The notes: a model not told the origin generated them from the letters alone. DNA of 64,000 nt from Diabrotica undecimpunctata (GCF_040954645.1 NC_092807.1:48491991-48555990), one strand, 5' to 3'. Positions 10,951 to 28,174 are shown, numbered from the stretch's first letter. Numbers and translations: made by a program.

Positions 10951-12938
10951 ATGCCAAAACAAAGTGCAAGTAAATAAATTCTTGTGAAAAAGTGGATTTT
11001 TTTTAACCCATGTGCGGTGTTTGTATACTGCTATCTGGTCACAAATGACCAATTATCAGTTATTTTCTGACCTAACTTAATAAACAGCAAATACTTAAAT
11101 CTAAGGGCTTACCTTATGGCTTACTCTTATTTTATCTATCAACTAATGCACTACAACTAACATACAATAAACTGTTACACATTTACACTAACTCAAATAA
11201 TTTCGTCCTTATGAGTCTTCTCTTTAGTTCAGTGTTGTCAAGAAGCTGGATTGCCTCGACATTCACATGAATGCCGTAACTTGCCGAACTAACTTCACGC
11301 AGCCTCTGCTCGTAACTTGCTAATGTTTTCTTAATTATTTTGATCACAGTTTCCATACCCAGGTCCTGGTGGAGGTTGCTGTTACGGATATACCAAGGAG
11401 CATCAACAATGTTTCTTAGTACTTTGTTTTGAAATCTCTGGATAATATGTAGATTACTAGCTTTGGTACAGCTCCAGAGTTGGTACCCATATACCCATAC
11501 TGGCCTCAGTACTTGCTTGTAGATGGATAATTTATTATGGATTGATAATGTTTGCATACTATTTGACATATACTTTCCAGCTTAGCTTCGTGTCTAGGGC
11601 GATGCCCAAGTATTTTGCCGATGTTGCATAAGGAATTTGGGTATCATTTATTCTAACTGGGAAATTTTCTATTTTTTTATTTGTAAAGTTAATGTGTGCA
11701 GATTTAGTCTCATTTAATTTTATTCGCCATTTTCTTGTCCAGTTATGTATTTTATTTACTGATAGTTGCAACTTATCAGTCGCTTCTTCACTAGTGTCTC
11801 CTAACGCTAGTATGGCTATATCATCTGCGAAGGTGGCAATAGTATTTTGTTCTAGCTCTGGAATGTCACACGTATACAATAGATACAGGACCGGACCTAA
11901 GACACTCCCTTGTGACACGCCAGCTTTAATCTCCCTTAAGTCGGTGTACACTTCTTGTTTTACTCTGAAATATCTATTCGCAATGTATGATTTCAAGGTT
12001 TCTGAATACTGTTTAGGCATGAACGTTCTTAGTTTATAGTTTAAACCATCATGCCAGATTTTCTCAAACGCCTGTGCTACATCCAAGTAGATTGTGGAGC
12101 ACACTTTCTTTTCTTCTAATGTTTTTTCTATTATATTCGTTATTCTGTGAACTTGATCTATGGTGGAATGTTGATTTCTGAACCAACGTGATGATTTGAT
12201 ATAAGATTTTTTCTTTCTATTATTGGTTGTAATCTTTTCAATAGAAGTTTTTCAAATAGTTTTGACATCACCGCAAGGAGTGATATTGGTCGATAGGATG
12301 TCACTTCATTAGGAGATTTACCTGGTTTGCGATTATAATCATTTCGGCTACTTTCCACAGTCTGGAAACATATCTCAATCTAAAAGCAGCATTTATGAGG
12401 TGTGTCAGCTTAATTAGGGCTTTTCTTGGTAGATTTTTTAATAATTCTCCTGTTATGATATCATATCCTGGAGCTTTCTTAGGATTTATATTCTCTTTTA
12501 TCTCTGTTGACAGTTCTCTAAGTGATGTCAATGTTATTCTTTCTTCAGTTTGGAACGGTTCTTCCCATCTCAGTTCTTTACCATCATTGTCGTTGGTTTG
12601 AACGTGCTTTCTAAATAATCTGCAAATCGTTCTGCTTTCTGTTCGTTACTTCTAGCCCAGTTGCCGTTTTCCAACTTGATAGGAGGAGAATGAATAAATG
12701 GTCTCTTCGTTCTTTTTGTTGCCTTCCATAACGAATAATCTGTGTTCTGGTCAGCTGTTAAATTATTTAAAAAATAATTAATTGTTGAATTTTTTATATT
12801 CTGTATCTCCCTTTTTAGTTTTTGTGTAGCATTATTTAGACTAGTTTTGTCTCGTGGAGAAAAAGTGGATTAATACTAAAACAGTGTTCAAAATCATAAA
12901 TGACAATCATTTTTGTTGCACGGTTTGTAACAAAATGG
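10951..12938 (+). pseudogene. First exon of a zinc-finger (CGGBP1/BED-like) gene split by a Jockey insertion
   Basis: Joining 10951-10998 to 12872-12938 gives a short frame: MPKQSASK, a stop, then ILVKKWINTKTVF and a C-x2-C pair in HFCCTVCNKM. This resembles the N-terminus of insect proteins with a single BED/CGGBP1-type finger. Two insertions interrupt it: a Jockey LINE (10999-12858, 13-bp duplication) and, right at the exon end, the inverted-repeat element 12941-13950. Removing the second restores GGTAAGT, a perfect splice donor, just after the Met codon. One in-frame TAA shows the gene or transposon was already dead, or that the frame is not real. No downstream exon was found. Confidence 0.45.
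10986..12871 (-). mobile_element. Jockey-clade LINE insertion, 5'-truncated, 13-bp target duplication
   Basis: Bounded by gaaaaagtggatt at 10986-10998 and 12859-12871. The minus-strand 3' end sits at about 10999, with a short poly-A tail (plus strand poly-T 10997-11004). The body encodes a Jockey-type reverse transcriptase in broken frames: NPKKAPGYDIITGELLKNLP (12490), SYRPISLLAVMSKLFEKLLL (12290), YLDVAQAFEKIWHDG (12085), QGSVLGPVLY, catalytic FADD in TFADDIAILA (about 11835), KYLGIALDTKLSW, and a C-terminal thumb ending near 11183. Upstream endonuclease and ORF1 are absent. Confidence 0.9.
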
Positions 12939-12940
12939 TA

Positions 12941-13950
12941 GGGGAAACTGGGTAACAGTGAGACGTGGGTAACAGTGAGACACTTGAAATACCTTAACTC
13001 TTGTTACACACTTGTGCGTGCTTGCTGTATTCAAGGTTACTGATGTCTAATATGTTTGGCGGCCGTGCAGTTTCAGTTTAGCATGTATCGTGATTGAATG
13101 TGTTTGGTGGGCACTAAGTAAAATAATACAGGCACTTTGAGAATTTTTTATAAAAGCATGTTAATTATTATGATTTTTTTAGTATTACTATGCCATTGTA
13201 TGTAGATTAGTAAACATGATGCCATAGTTTAGCAATACAAAGTGAGTTTTATAGTAATAAAAATAATTGTAGAGAAATGATGGGTTATTTCCTCCCATTT
13301 CCCGCAGCGGACCAAACCCTCGTGGTGACCTATCTAGTTTTGTTACAGGATTTAATTGGTTGCAGATTCATTTATTTCTTCTTGTGGGGGTGAAAAGTTA
13401 TTAACTTCCACAATATGTTTTTGTATACACTTTACAACACTAAACTAAATTTAACTATGCTCTTTTAATAACAATTGTGTGGCACAGGTGAGAGAGAGAG
13501 GGAGAGAGCAACGTCTTGATCGACTTAACCACTTGAAATACTTCATTCGAGATACATTTCAATTTAATAAATGTACGTTAATTCTGATCACTATTTTTTT
13601 AATAAATAAATAATTTGTAATTTAATTTTGTTTTTTATTTGTTTTTTTTTCATACAAATAAATATTTTGTAACTTAAATGTTTTCTTTCATATAAATATT
13701 ATATGCATGGGTAATAATATTTCATATATTATTACCCATGCATGGGTAACACTGCGACTAATGACTGCTTGAATTTATATGTCAAATATAAACTAAACAA
13801 ACCGAGAAATTTTCAAATTTGACTTTTTCGTTTGTAAGGAACGCATGTGAAAATACAATCCTGAAATTTTTTTGTTTATATATTATGTCATAGTAGTGTA
13901 CTTATGGTTAAATGAAAAAAAAAAAGTGTCTCACTGTTACCCCGTTTCCC
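12941..13950. mobile_element. Non-autonomous DNA element with 23-bp inverted repeats and TA flanks
   Basis: The ends are inverted repeats: gggaaactgggtaacagtga at 12942 against gggaaacggggtaacagtga on the opposite strand at 13950, one mismatch in 23. A second copy of the motif follows inside the left end (gggtaacagtgagacac near 12967). TA dinucleotides flank both ends (12939-12940, 13951-13952), suggesting a TA target duplication as for Tc1/mariner/pogo-type elements. The 1-kb interior has no transposase, so it is a MITE-like passenger. Confidence 0.75.
13703..13743. repeat. Perfect 18-bp palindrome, 5-nt loop
   Basis: atgcatgggtaataatat and its exact complement flank ttcat, inside the TA-flanked element. 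The same GGGTAA core occurs in that element's terminal repeats. Confidence 0.9.
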
Positions 13951-15423
13951 TAAGTACCATGTTTAATTTAAATATTGTTTTAATTTTTAAATATTTTTCT
14001 TAAAATATAAGCTAATTACAGTTATACGTTAAAATGTAAGTTTTAGAATATAGCCCAGAGAAATAAGCATTATTTCATGACACTCGTCCGGCCAGGCAAA
14101 CGACAGTTGTTTTGAGTGGTAAGGACCTCTGTAACAAAAACCTATTGAAAATTTTTGCTTTTTTCGTCCATCAGCAAAAGTGAAGCATTTTAAACAAATT
14201 TTAGAAGAAAAGAAACTCATAAGTCATATAATAACCTTTAAAATACCGTTTTCTAAATGTTTCTATCCTTATTTGTTGCTTGGAAAGTTGCAAAATAAAT
14301 AAAAAATTTCGGTTTTTTATAAATGTTAATAACTTCTTTCAAAATAAACATATAACATTTATATTTCATGAAATGCTGTGCCTTGTAGTGCTTAAAATAT
14401 GGTTAAAATTTCAAAGTGATCAGTCAAATAGTTTAAAAGTTATTTAATTTTTTTTATCCCAAATTAATTTTTTTTGTAACAATATAAGTCAGAAAATTAT
14501 ATAGTTTTAGTAATTGTTAATGATAGTTTCTGGAAGAAGAAGACTTGTTCTATTATTAACATTAAAAAAAATTAAGAAAATTAATTTTAAATATTGCAAA
14601 ATAATTTTGCAAGAACATGTCGCTTTTTTGCTTATAAACAAATAGAATAACTTTTTATTCATTGCCTGCAAGAATATTTTTTTTTTTATATTTAAGAAGC
14701 CTGAATTTTTTTACAAATTTAAAAGAAAAAAAATTTGTCCTAAAATAATTTGCGACAAAGTTAGCCTCTTTTTTTATTTTATTCATAGCAGCTTTGTTTA
14801 TAACAATTAATAAATTTAATTAGCATTATTTAAAAGACCATACTTCATAGTTTTAACGTACCAAATTCTAAAAAGATTGGCCTTTAATAAAATCGTCCAC
14901 AAAGCTTCAAAATGTGGTACGGCTGGCTTCGAAACTCACGGGAGCCAAAGGGAGGGGGAAGGAGCTGTGAATGTCGACGTTCCTTTTTTTTTATTTGTAT
15001 GTACTGTTTGCGTACATTACGAATATGCATTATTTCAATAAATAAATTGTTAAATAAACTATCTAATTTGCTTAAATTTTTTTTTATTTTTATTTTAATA
15101 ATTGAGATAATTTTAATTTAAAAACATAAATATTTATAATTAATTTATACCTCTTTAATAAAATTGTAAATAATTTATTTATAATAGATTTTATGAAAAC
15201 AACAAATTGTCGTATTCAATTGTTTCTAAAAATAGTATTGCTTTGGAAATATTAATTAAAATAATTTTTCTAATGGCTATTCTTTATTATTTTATAATTA
15301 TTCTTTTTAAGTTAGAGATAATTTCATGTTATCGAATGAACTATCCTACAATAAAGTCGTTCCAAGAATGCAACTCAGTAATATTGACAATATCATTTTA
15401 AAGTCATCTACTTTAAAATATAT

Positions 15424-16937
<1,514 letters not shown>

Positions 16938-18559
16938 AAAAGGTCGTTTGCCTATTCTTATCTACACTAAATCCCTGTAAGATTGTAACTAATTTTAAAA
17001 TGTGGAGTTTAAAGCTGCCTATAATTTTTGTTAATAACTTTTTTTTGTAATTTTTACAATAACAGATCTACTAAGATATCTTAATTGTTATAAACAAAGC
17101 TGCTATGAATTAAATAAGAAAAGAGGCTAACTTTGTCCCAAATTATTTTAGGACAAATTTTTTTCTTTTTAATTTGTGAAAAATGTAGGCTTTTTAAGTA
17201 TAAAAAAATAATATTCTTACAGACAATGGTTAAAACGTTATTCTAATTGTTTATAAGCAAAAAAGCGACATGTGTTTGCAAAATTATTTTGCAATATTTG
17301 AAATTAATTTTCTTAATTTTTTTTAATGTTAATAATAGAACAAGTCTTCTTCTTCCAGAAGCTATCATTAGAATTACTAAAACTATATAATTTTCTGACT
17401 TATTTTGTTGCAAAAAAAATTAATTTGGGATAAACAAATAAAATAACTTTTAAACTATTTGAGCGATCACTTTGGAATTTTAACAGTATTTTAAGCACTC
17501 CAAGATACAGCATTTTATGAAATATGAATGTTACATGTTTATTTTTAAAAAAGTTATTAACATTTATAAAAAACCGAATTTTTTGACCTATTTTGCAATT
17601 TCCTAAGCAACAAATAAGGATAGAAACATTTAGAAAACGCCATTTTAAAGGTTTTTATATGACTTAAAAGTTTCTTCTCCTGTAAAATTTGTTTAAAATG
17701 CTTTACTTTTTGCCGATAGACGAAAAAAGCAAACATTTTCCGTTTTTTGACCTTAATTAGTTTTTAACTAATTAAGTCCAAAAAATCAACTGTAGGAAAC
17801 ATATAGGTTTTTGTTACAGAGGTCCATACTACTCAAAACAACTCTCGTTTGCCTTGCCGGACAAGTGTCAAAAACAGGGTACTTTTTTTGCTTATTTCCC
17901 TGGCCTAATAGGACTGTCATTCATTTTACTTTAATGGACTTATTTTAAAAATATTTTTAGCAAAAGTGTAAACATGGTTTTGACACTGACTTTTTTGTCA
18001 AACAAATAGTATGTTATTTTTTTTCGATAAAAATGTGATATTTTACTAAGGCCTCTGATATTTTTGAAGAAATATTCTACGATCAAAACTCAAAAAATAG
18101 TTAATATGGGAGATACTTCGGTGTGCTTAATTAATGATCTTTTATTCGTTTAAAATTGACTAAGGAAATCGCTCTTCGTCTTAATATCTTGTATATAAAA
18201 TTTCATTGTTTTTTGAAATGGGAAATATTATATACGACATTTCTAATAAAACTGTTCAATTAAGTCTTTATACATTAAAAATTAAAAAAAAATACTTAAA
18301 TGGGATACAGTTTATATCTCGTATGTGTCATATTTCTCTCTTAACCCATTAGCGCCTAACGGTACCATATGGGCTCGTTAGAAGGAGGTTTTTAAAACGT
18401 GAAGAATTTTTTGTAGTGGGGACTCCGAAGCGGTTTGAGAGGTCAGACAAGTTTAGTACATGTCGATACATACCTAGGAGAGTTTGTGCGAACCAGTGGT
18501 AAAAGGTTTCGTTTGTTTTGGATATTTGAATACATGTGATAGTAATATTCGTGAAAAAT

Positions 18560-20771
<2,212 letters not shown>

Positions 20772-20975
20772 TTAATTTTTATAAAAATAATTTTTTTTTG
20801 TGTATAATATAGGTTGCGCCTAACGAGCCCATATGGGAACAGCTATTTTAAAGCATCTTGTTGTCCCTAATAAAAAAATATGGTCAAAAGTATGTTGTAG
20901 GGTCTTATTTTAGTCATTATTATTGTAAATTTCTAAAATTTTAAGAATTTTTTTTTCTCGGCGTTAATGGGTTAA

Positions 20976-21679
20976 ACTACCCAAACGAAATTTGTTCATG
21001 TCGTGACACGCGTTTAAAAAATGAATCACCCTACCGATTCTGCAGTACAGCTTCCAATGGCGCCACCGTGATTTTCTTTCCATTATTTCGTGTTTCTATA
21101 CGATGTCGCGTGCTTTTCGAATATGTAGCTCAGCAAGATAAATCACTAGAATGAACCGAAGGTTCTCTCTAAAGGAAACCGCTACATATCCGTTTAAATC
21201 GAAAATTGTAGTGACCCTCTTAGTTCACCGGATCCGAGCGACAGTTTGATCTGTGTTAAAGTTTTTGGATGGATGGAGAAATGGGTAGCGAAAGCAATGT
21301 GGTTTGTTACAAAGTGTGCCGTAGATGCTCAGCTTTGTTATTGTTTGTTTTTTGTGTATCGATAAGTATTCGTGATCGTCTTATTTTTAAAGAAACCAAA
21401 ATTCACATTAAAATCAGCTATTGTAGATATTTCTGCATTTATTAATATTTGTCAAAAACATATTTTTTAATTATTAAATTTGTTAAAACGTCGCACAGTT
21501 TGTAATCTTTATCTCTTCTTTATTGGTGGATTTGATATTTTTCCATTAATAGCGTCTACTATTGGGGTTATTAACTGTAACAATAATTATTATTCTGAGA
21601 CTTTTGTAAATGTATATCAGAAAGGCAGATGGTTTACATTTGCTGCGATGGATATGGAATGACTAAGTGGGAGGAGTGT
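20976..21679. other. No gene seen
   Basis: Region of somewhat higher G+C near 21000-21300 but no frame, RNA gene or repeat that I can support. Confidence 0.3.
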
Positions 21680-23420
21680 GCGTCCATGATGTAAAGATGG
21701 TTCTCCACATTCGCTGTATAAACTTTCTATTACGGTCTTGCGAAAAGCACAAAGGGCAATTATAAGGGCATTGTTTTGTATGTAGTCAAGTGGTTTTAAC
21801 CTTGTTTTGGTTGAGGATAAGTAGGCAATTGAACCATAGTAAAGTTTTAATCTAATATTTAATGTTTAAAGCATAATTAACGTGGAATACTCTGAACCAT
21901 AATCGCAGTTTGAAAGAGGTTTTTTATAAATTTTTTTCCCAGGTAAGTTTTTGGTCGAACTACATACCTAGTAATTTTATTGATGATTTGAATATAATTT
22001 TTTATTGTATAGGAATAGATCGGATGTAGTTGCTAACGTTTTTTTGGAAAATATTATTCCACTGGTTTTTAAGACTGATAATCAACCAGTGTTTAGGGAC
22101 CATATTTCTAATTGATTAGGAAATGTTTTTAAAATTGAATACATATATGTGATGTTTGTCTTTAATAAAGACTACTAGATTGTCGGCGCACAAGCCAGCT
22201 TGTAGTGGTTTGGGTATATCTTTTATTATGTCATCAGTGGCAACTAAACATAATGTGGGACTTATTACAGAACCCTGAGAAGTACCACCCTCCACAGCAT
22301 GAACGAAAAACAGGTATTTACTTTTATTTGAAAAGTTCGTTGTTGTAGAAATTTTTGTATATAAGCTAAAGCATGACTTCTGATACTCCAGGAGTGTAGG
22401 TTATTCAAAATAATATATCTCCAACCTAAATTAAATGCTCGTCTTAGGTTAAAAGTTGTAGCAATGCATAGTTGTTCATTTGCAAACGCGTCATGAACTT
22501 CGCTCTCTAGGTAAGGATATTACCTTCCTTCTGTTATGAAAATATTTTATTCTTCTAAAGTCCTGAGTAGCCTAGAGTTTATTATATCTTTTTCAACAGT
22601 TTTGCCGTAGCATCGATGAGAAAAATCGGTCTCTAAGACTCTGGATCGAAACGAGGTTGGTTGGGTTTTAAAATGAGAAATACTATGGATTTGGTTCAGA
22701 GTATTGGAAAATGCCCATTTAGCCAAACAAGGTTGAATAATTTAAGAACATAATGTTTTGAAGGAGAAGCAAGGTAATTTAGAAATATAGCCGGAATATT
22801 GTCTGTGCCAGCACTGAAATTTTTTAAGTAATTTAGAGAGATTTTATGCTGTTAGTAAGTAATTGGGGTTGAGATATGATTGTCTTTAGGTCCCACTAGG
22901 GACAAAACAGCTTTTTCTTTTTCCATTTTAATTTTAAGGAAAGAAGCGTCACAGTTTTTACTTAAGTGATTCTTATAGACAACAGCTATGGTATCCGCTA
23001 TTTCTTGTGGAGAATTCTTGTGGAAGCAATTAGATTAATAATTTTAATGGAATAGTCATCGCTGCCGTAAACGTACTGTAGAACTTTTTAAGAAAAATAA
23101 GTTATTAGTTGAGGATTGTATAGAGTGAGATCTGCTGCTGATGATACTTCTCATCAGAAAATATTAAACCTGGTTGGAGGACCGTCATTTAAAGAATTTA
23201 AGTGAACATAACTTATTACATTTTCTATAAATTTACCACTTTGTTCTTGTATGATTTTGTCGCCAATTTATATTATGCCAGTTAAGTCCTTATGGTTTAT
23301 GAGTGTACTTTGTGGTAGACAAAAACTTTTCGGTCTTCGCAAAAAAATTGGAATTTTTTTTTAGTTATATAGCTTATTGGGGTTAAGCTTTATCATTTGT
23401 AGACATGTTATATCTGGCGA
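21680..23420 (-). pseudogene. Heavily decayed LINE reverse transcriptase (Jockey/I-like)
   Basis: On the minus strand, scattered frames spell a LINE RT in the right order: NFSAGTDNIPAIFL near 22830, NGHFPILWNQIHSIS near 22720, VEKDIINSRLLRTLE near 22590, GGTSQGSVISPTLCLVATDD near 22290, LCADNLVVF near 22190 (catalytic ADD changed to ADN), and the thumb block YIQNNALIIALCAFRKTVI with SLYSECGEPSLH near 21780-21700. Dozens of stops and shifts mark an old copy. Confidence 0.7.
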
Positions 23421-23932
23421 ATGTTCGTTGATAATTGTGTGAATAGATGTTGGTACCTTTATTTTTTAGTAATTGTAATAATGAAGAAAGGGAAAACAGA
23501 AATAAAAAAAATAAGGACAACATTTGTTATTATACTTAACTAATGCAAATTTTAAAATTATTCTAAACGTCATTAGGTACAAGTAATAAGAGATCAATAA
23601 TTTGTGTAATCTTTGTGTTATATTTTTAAAAAAGAATTTAATTTTTCATTTTAATGTTATTTTTGTATTTAGACTTTAACATCGCAAGTAACACAAAACA
23701 ACATTCACACAGGTAGGAACTCGCAAACGGTTTCGATATTCTAAGTGCCTTCTTGGTTACTACTGGATACTCATCTCCGATACTGTACAAAAATAAATCA
23801 AATCTTTGGACTAGAGTTTAAAGACAAGTGTATATAAATGGTAATGAGATTTTCAGCTCCCGCGTTTGTAAAAATCTCAGATATCTCTATATTCATGAGA
23901 TCATTTAAGGATGTATTAAATTTACTTCATTT

Positions 23933-23935
<3 letters not shown>
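23421..23935. other. No gene seen
   Basis: A+T-rich spacer between the LINE relic and the LTR fragment. Confidence 0.25.

Positions 23936-24013
<78 letters not shown>
23936..24013. repeat. (TA)n microsatellite
   Basis: About 78 bp; it replaces the distal LTR sequence (ttgttatgatgtattg) present in the other LTR copy at 48169. Confidence 0.97.
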
Positions 24014-24017
<4 letters not shown>

Positions 24018-25212
24018 TTTCATCGCGGTTCTCAAAGAATTAGTTTGTAAGCACTTTTTGAAATTATCTTTATTATATCTATTATGAAACACACATATAT
24101 ATCTAACAACCAATGTAAAATTTAAAATAAACTATCTTTAAATTAAAATTCTTATGAAACTAATTAAATTATATAGATAATGTAAATTTTAAACAAACTA
24201 TCTTTAAAATTGAAATTCTTATGACACTAACACTGAATGCCTAAATGAAAATGTTCTCCAAAATGAAGATTTTAATCACCACTCAATGTCTTTGTTTTCA
24301 GCCTCGGTTATCCTTGTTTTTGTGAAATTACTTTTTCCAATTATCAGCTTCCACCAATTTAAAATTTTTTTCTTCTTAACAGCATTTATATTTATTCATC
24401 TTTTCAATATACCAATATCCAATCACCAAATATATTATATAATTTTAATTTTCAATTAATACTTCCTTCCATTATCCAATCACCATTTATACATAAGATA
24501 ATTTTTAATCTTCAATAATATTTTTTTTATTCTGTTTCTTAATCTTCATTGAACTCACTATATTGAACATTTCACCAACTGATTGACTGTATTCTATTTT
24601 GAACTATCTTGAAAATAGGAGCGACTGACTTTATACTGATTTCATAACTGTAACTAACTTTCTTACTAACTGACTGGCCTTTATGAATCCAAATCACCGA
24701 GTATTTATACCTTTTCAATCTTCCAGAACCATCTGGCAAGAAATCCTATTCGATTTGTTCCATTTCCTACATATCTGAATTTTCTGGAATAATCTATTTC
24801 GCAAACAGGTTATCTTCGGTGATCTAGAGAATTCCTTACTCTTCTATCGAGAATCTTTTCGACATTTAGGCTTTTCAGATCAGAATATAAATTTATATGT
24901 AAATTATACACTCTAATTTAATAAACTACACATAACCCTATTTCACATTCGCAATTATTATTTCGTGTCTGTCACTTTCAGAATATATTTGGTTGCCTAA
25001 TAACATGGCTCACTTAAATATATTTACAATATTATAATTATTAAAATAAAACTTTTTACACTTATTATATGCTAATTTTTTAAGAATACCCTCATATAAA
25101 CAATTTTTATAAAATTCTGTAGTATATAACTTATTAAAACAACCAAACACCCCCTACATCCAATATTATCTACTATATAACTTATAAATTATTTTTTTTT
25201 ACATTTAAACAC
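24014..25212 (-). mobile_element. Ty3/gypsy LTR (solo or truncated)
   Basis: Clearly homologous to 48226-49577 next to the gypsy genes: shared gcggttctcaaagaattagt, ccaattatcagcttccacca and gacatttaggcttttcagat, ending at a common aacttataaattatttt. On the minus strand a purine run (GGGAGAAGGAAAAATAG, about 25228-25212) precedes TGTTTAAATG, as expected of a polypurine tract followed by an LTR start. No internal genes adjoin, so it is a solo LTR or a fragment. Confidence 0.7.
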
Positions 25213-25244
25213 TATTTTTCCTTCTCCCATGTTCAATATCATTT

Positions 25245-25246
<2 letters not shown>

Positions 25247-25282
<36 letters not shown>
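25247..25282. repeat. (TA)n microsatellite
   Basis: About 36 bp, directly before repeat D copy 2. Confidence 0.95.
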
Positions 25283-25284
<2 letters not shown>

Positions 25285-26408
25285 AGCCTATAAAAAAGAA
25301 ATATAATTTATTTGTTATCAAAAGTAAAATAATACTTATATTACCTGTGTTCGATGGATTCAAAAGATTTTCTAGTTGTCGTTTATCGGGATAAGAATAC
25401 AAATATATTATATTACAAAGATTTACGTTTCTTTATTTTATATGAACGAATAAAACAATTATTAAATTCTGTCGTTCTCTTATCAATCAGCATACAAGAA
25501 AATAAATCAAATTTTTATAATAATAAGATTATAAAGCTACATACATTTATATTACGTGAAAAACCAATTTTACTTAAAATTTTCTTTACTTGAAACAAGA
25601 AACAACAAAACTTTAAACTTTTGATTAGCCTAACAAAACCTCAGTTCTTAAATTTGAATGCTAATGACCATGATGTCGAAACGATCCTTCACAGATATAA
25701 AATTCAATTGTACAAACACTTACAGCTTATTTTCTGCTTGAGTTGTATGTTGGAAAATACCCAGAAAAGTCCAGTCTCCTCAACGATGTGATCTCTCCTT
25801 TTTGGCACCTCGGCTCTTTCTTAACGTCTCTGCAAACCTCCTGCAGACTACACAAAAAAACATCTGATTCACTTCTCCAAACTCAGCTACTTATTTATGA
25901 CACCAGGACCTCCTTTTGTCAACTTGATGCCGTAAGAATACTTTCACATATACTTCATAAAATGCCCACGGTAGATACAAGGACCTCTTTTAATCTACTT
26001 GTTATCTCCTTCTTCAAACTATTCACTTCTTTTCTTTACGCCGGTATCCAAACTCACGAACCACACCCTATCTTGAGACAAAACGACTGTTTCCTTTCGA
26101 TTACCAAAATATGACTAACTTCTCCTGTCTCATGATTGACTCCCAAATTCCCATTTAAAAACGACCGTCCAATCAAAAAGCTCAAATTGTGTTTACCATG
26201 ATTTTGGAAAAGCCTAATTTCGGTTTCAGAGAAAACTAAATAGCTTACTTTAAAATTGGTTTTTTCAATACATCATTTATACATATTTCAAAAGATTAGA
26301 ATATGGTCATTTAATACTCGACTATACAAACAATGAAAAGATTAACTTACAGGTAAAATGTCTTCTAATTCTAAACAAAGGTTTTTTGATAATTTTGTTT
26401 GAAACGGA
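25283..26408. repeat. Dispersed repeat D, copy 2
   Basis: Direct copy of 15570-16937 without the hairpin insertion. It ends at gaaacgga, where the two copies diverge; here the foldback 26410-27093 follows immediately. Non-coding. Confidence 0.8.
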
Positions 26409-26456
26409 AGTCAAAAGGTGGAGAAAAAAGACAAAGTTGATGGCTACTTCATCTAT

Positions 26457-26512
26457 TTATTGAAGACGTTTCGCTTTCTTAATCAGAAAGCATCATCAGT
26501 TCATCTAAAAAA
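26457..26512 (-). ncRNA. Hammerhead-like motif, left arm (core intact)
   Basis: Minus strand: stem I strand GATGAA (26505-26500), CTGATGA (26499-26493), one extra T, stem II GCTTTC/GAAAGC around loop TGATTAA, GAAA, then CGTC ending at 26465 and TTCA, which pairs with TGAA of stem I. ACGT would be a two-base stem III with no loop, a form known from Penelope-type hammerheads that act as dimers. The extra T between CTGATGA and stem II departs from the consensus. Confidence 0.45.
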
Positions 26513-26997
26513 AACAATATGAAAAAACCACACAAGCATGAAAAAGTTGTTACATTTATTACCTTAAAAAGATATGTAGCAGTCAGTGATATCAAAATTG
26601 TAAAGACGCTTAAGTAAATGGACATTATACGATTACGATGTATAAACAATAAATTGAACTAAATAAAGTTAACAATTTTTTCAAACTAAGCACAGCAAAA
26701 AGAACATGTAATTTTTTTACAAACATGTATAAGTAAAAAAACATTGAAAAAGAGAATGAAGAACTAAGAAAATCATAGATGCACTTCCAACAATATAGCA
26801 ATAGTTATGATTTTATTTTAACTTTAGGTAGCATTATTATAGTATTTAATATTGATATTATTTATCGTAATCGTATAATGTCCATTTACTTAAGCGTCTT
26901 TACAATTTTAATATCACTGACTGCTACATATCTTTTTAAGGTAACACATGTAACAACTTTTCCATGCTTGTGAGGTTTTTTCATATTGTTCTTTTTA

Positions 26998-27045
26998 GAT
27001 GAACTGATGATGCTTTCTGATTAAGAAAGCGACACGTCTTCAATA
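26998..27045 (+). ncRNA. Hammerhead-like motif, right arm (core mutated)
   Basis: Same motif on the plus strand, but GAAAC has become GACAC (27031-27035), altering a conserved core adenine, so activity would not be expected. Confidence 0.4.
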
Positions 27046-27160
27046 AATAGATGAAGTAGCCATCAACTTTGTCTTTTTTCTCTACCTTTTGACCGAAAAA
27101 ACCCACCACTCTCCAGAGTGATCCTTAATTTATATTGGATTGACGGTCGTACTCCTTTTC

Positions 27161-27899
<739 letters not shown>

Positions 27900-28100
27900 T
27901 CTTATCAGCTATAACTATTAACTTAAATGTTCAAAATAATATCCACCAACGTTCATACAACAGTCGCTGTTCGAAATTATGAAGAACATTTTGTAGCCTT
28001 TTAGGGGTTACCCGACTACATTTATGCACTATATGTTGTATTAGTTCTTCCAATGAAGCTGGAATGATAGGTAATAATCTTGCTTTTTAAAAAGCCCCAT
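27900..28100 (-). pseudogene. Possible Tc/mariner-type transposase C-terminal fragment
   Basis: Minus-strand frame LLPIIPASLEELIQHIVHKC, then RVTPKRLQNVLHNFEQRLLY, then WWILFE resembles the helical C-terminus of Tc/DDE_3 transposases (SLEEL, then LQNV-RRL, then G-FEHL). No catalytic residues are present; the match is by pattern only. Confidence 0.35.
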
Positions 28101-28174
28101 ATAAAGAACTCCCCTATACAAAGAGAGTTAAATTGGTGATTATGCTCTACATATAATAAGCCACCTATTTAACT

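Larger units (their letters stand above)
26410..27093. repeat. Foldback element with hammerhead-like arms
   Basis: Arms of about 230 bp (26410-26640 and 26865-27093) are near-identical reverse complements: gtcaaaaggtgga at the left tip, and ctaccttttgac at the right. Each arm carries ctgatgatgctttctgatta followed by agaaagcga. The roughly 225-bp centre is A+T-rich. Non-coding. The arm motif resembles the hammerhead-type core reported for Penelope-like retroelement terminal repeats; that link is inference. Confidence 0.8.
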
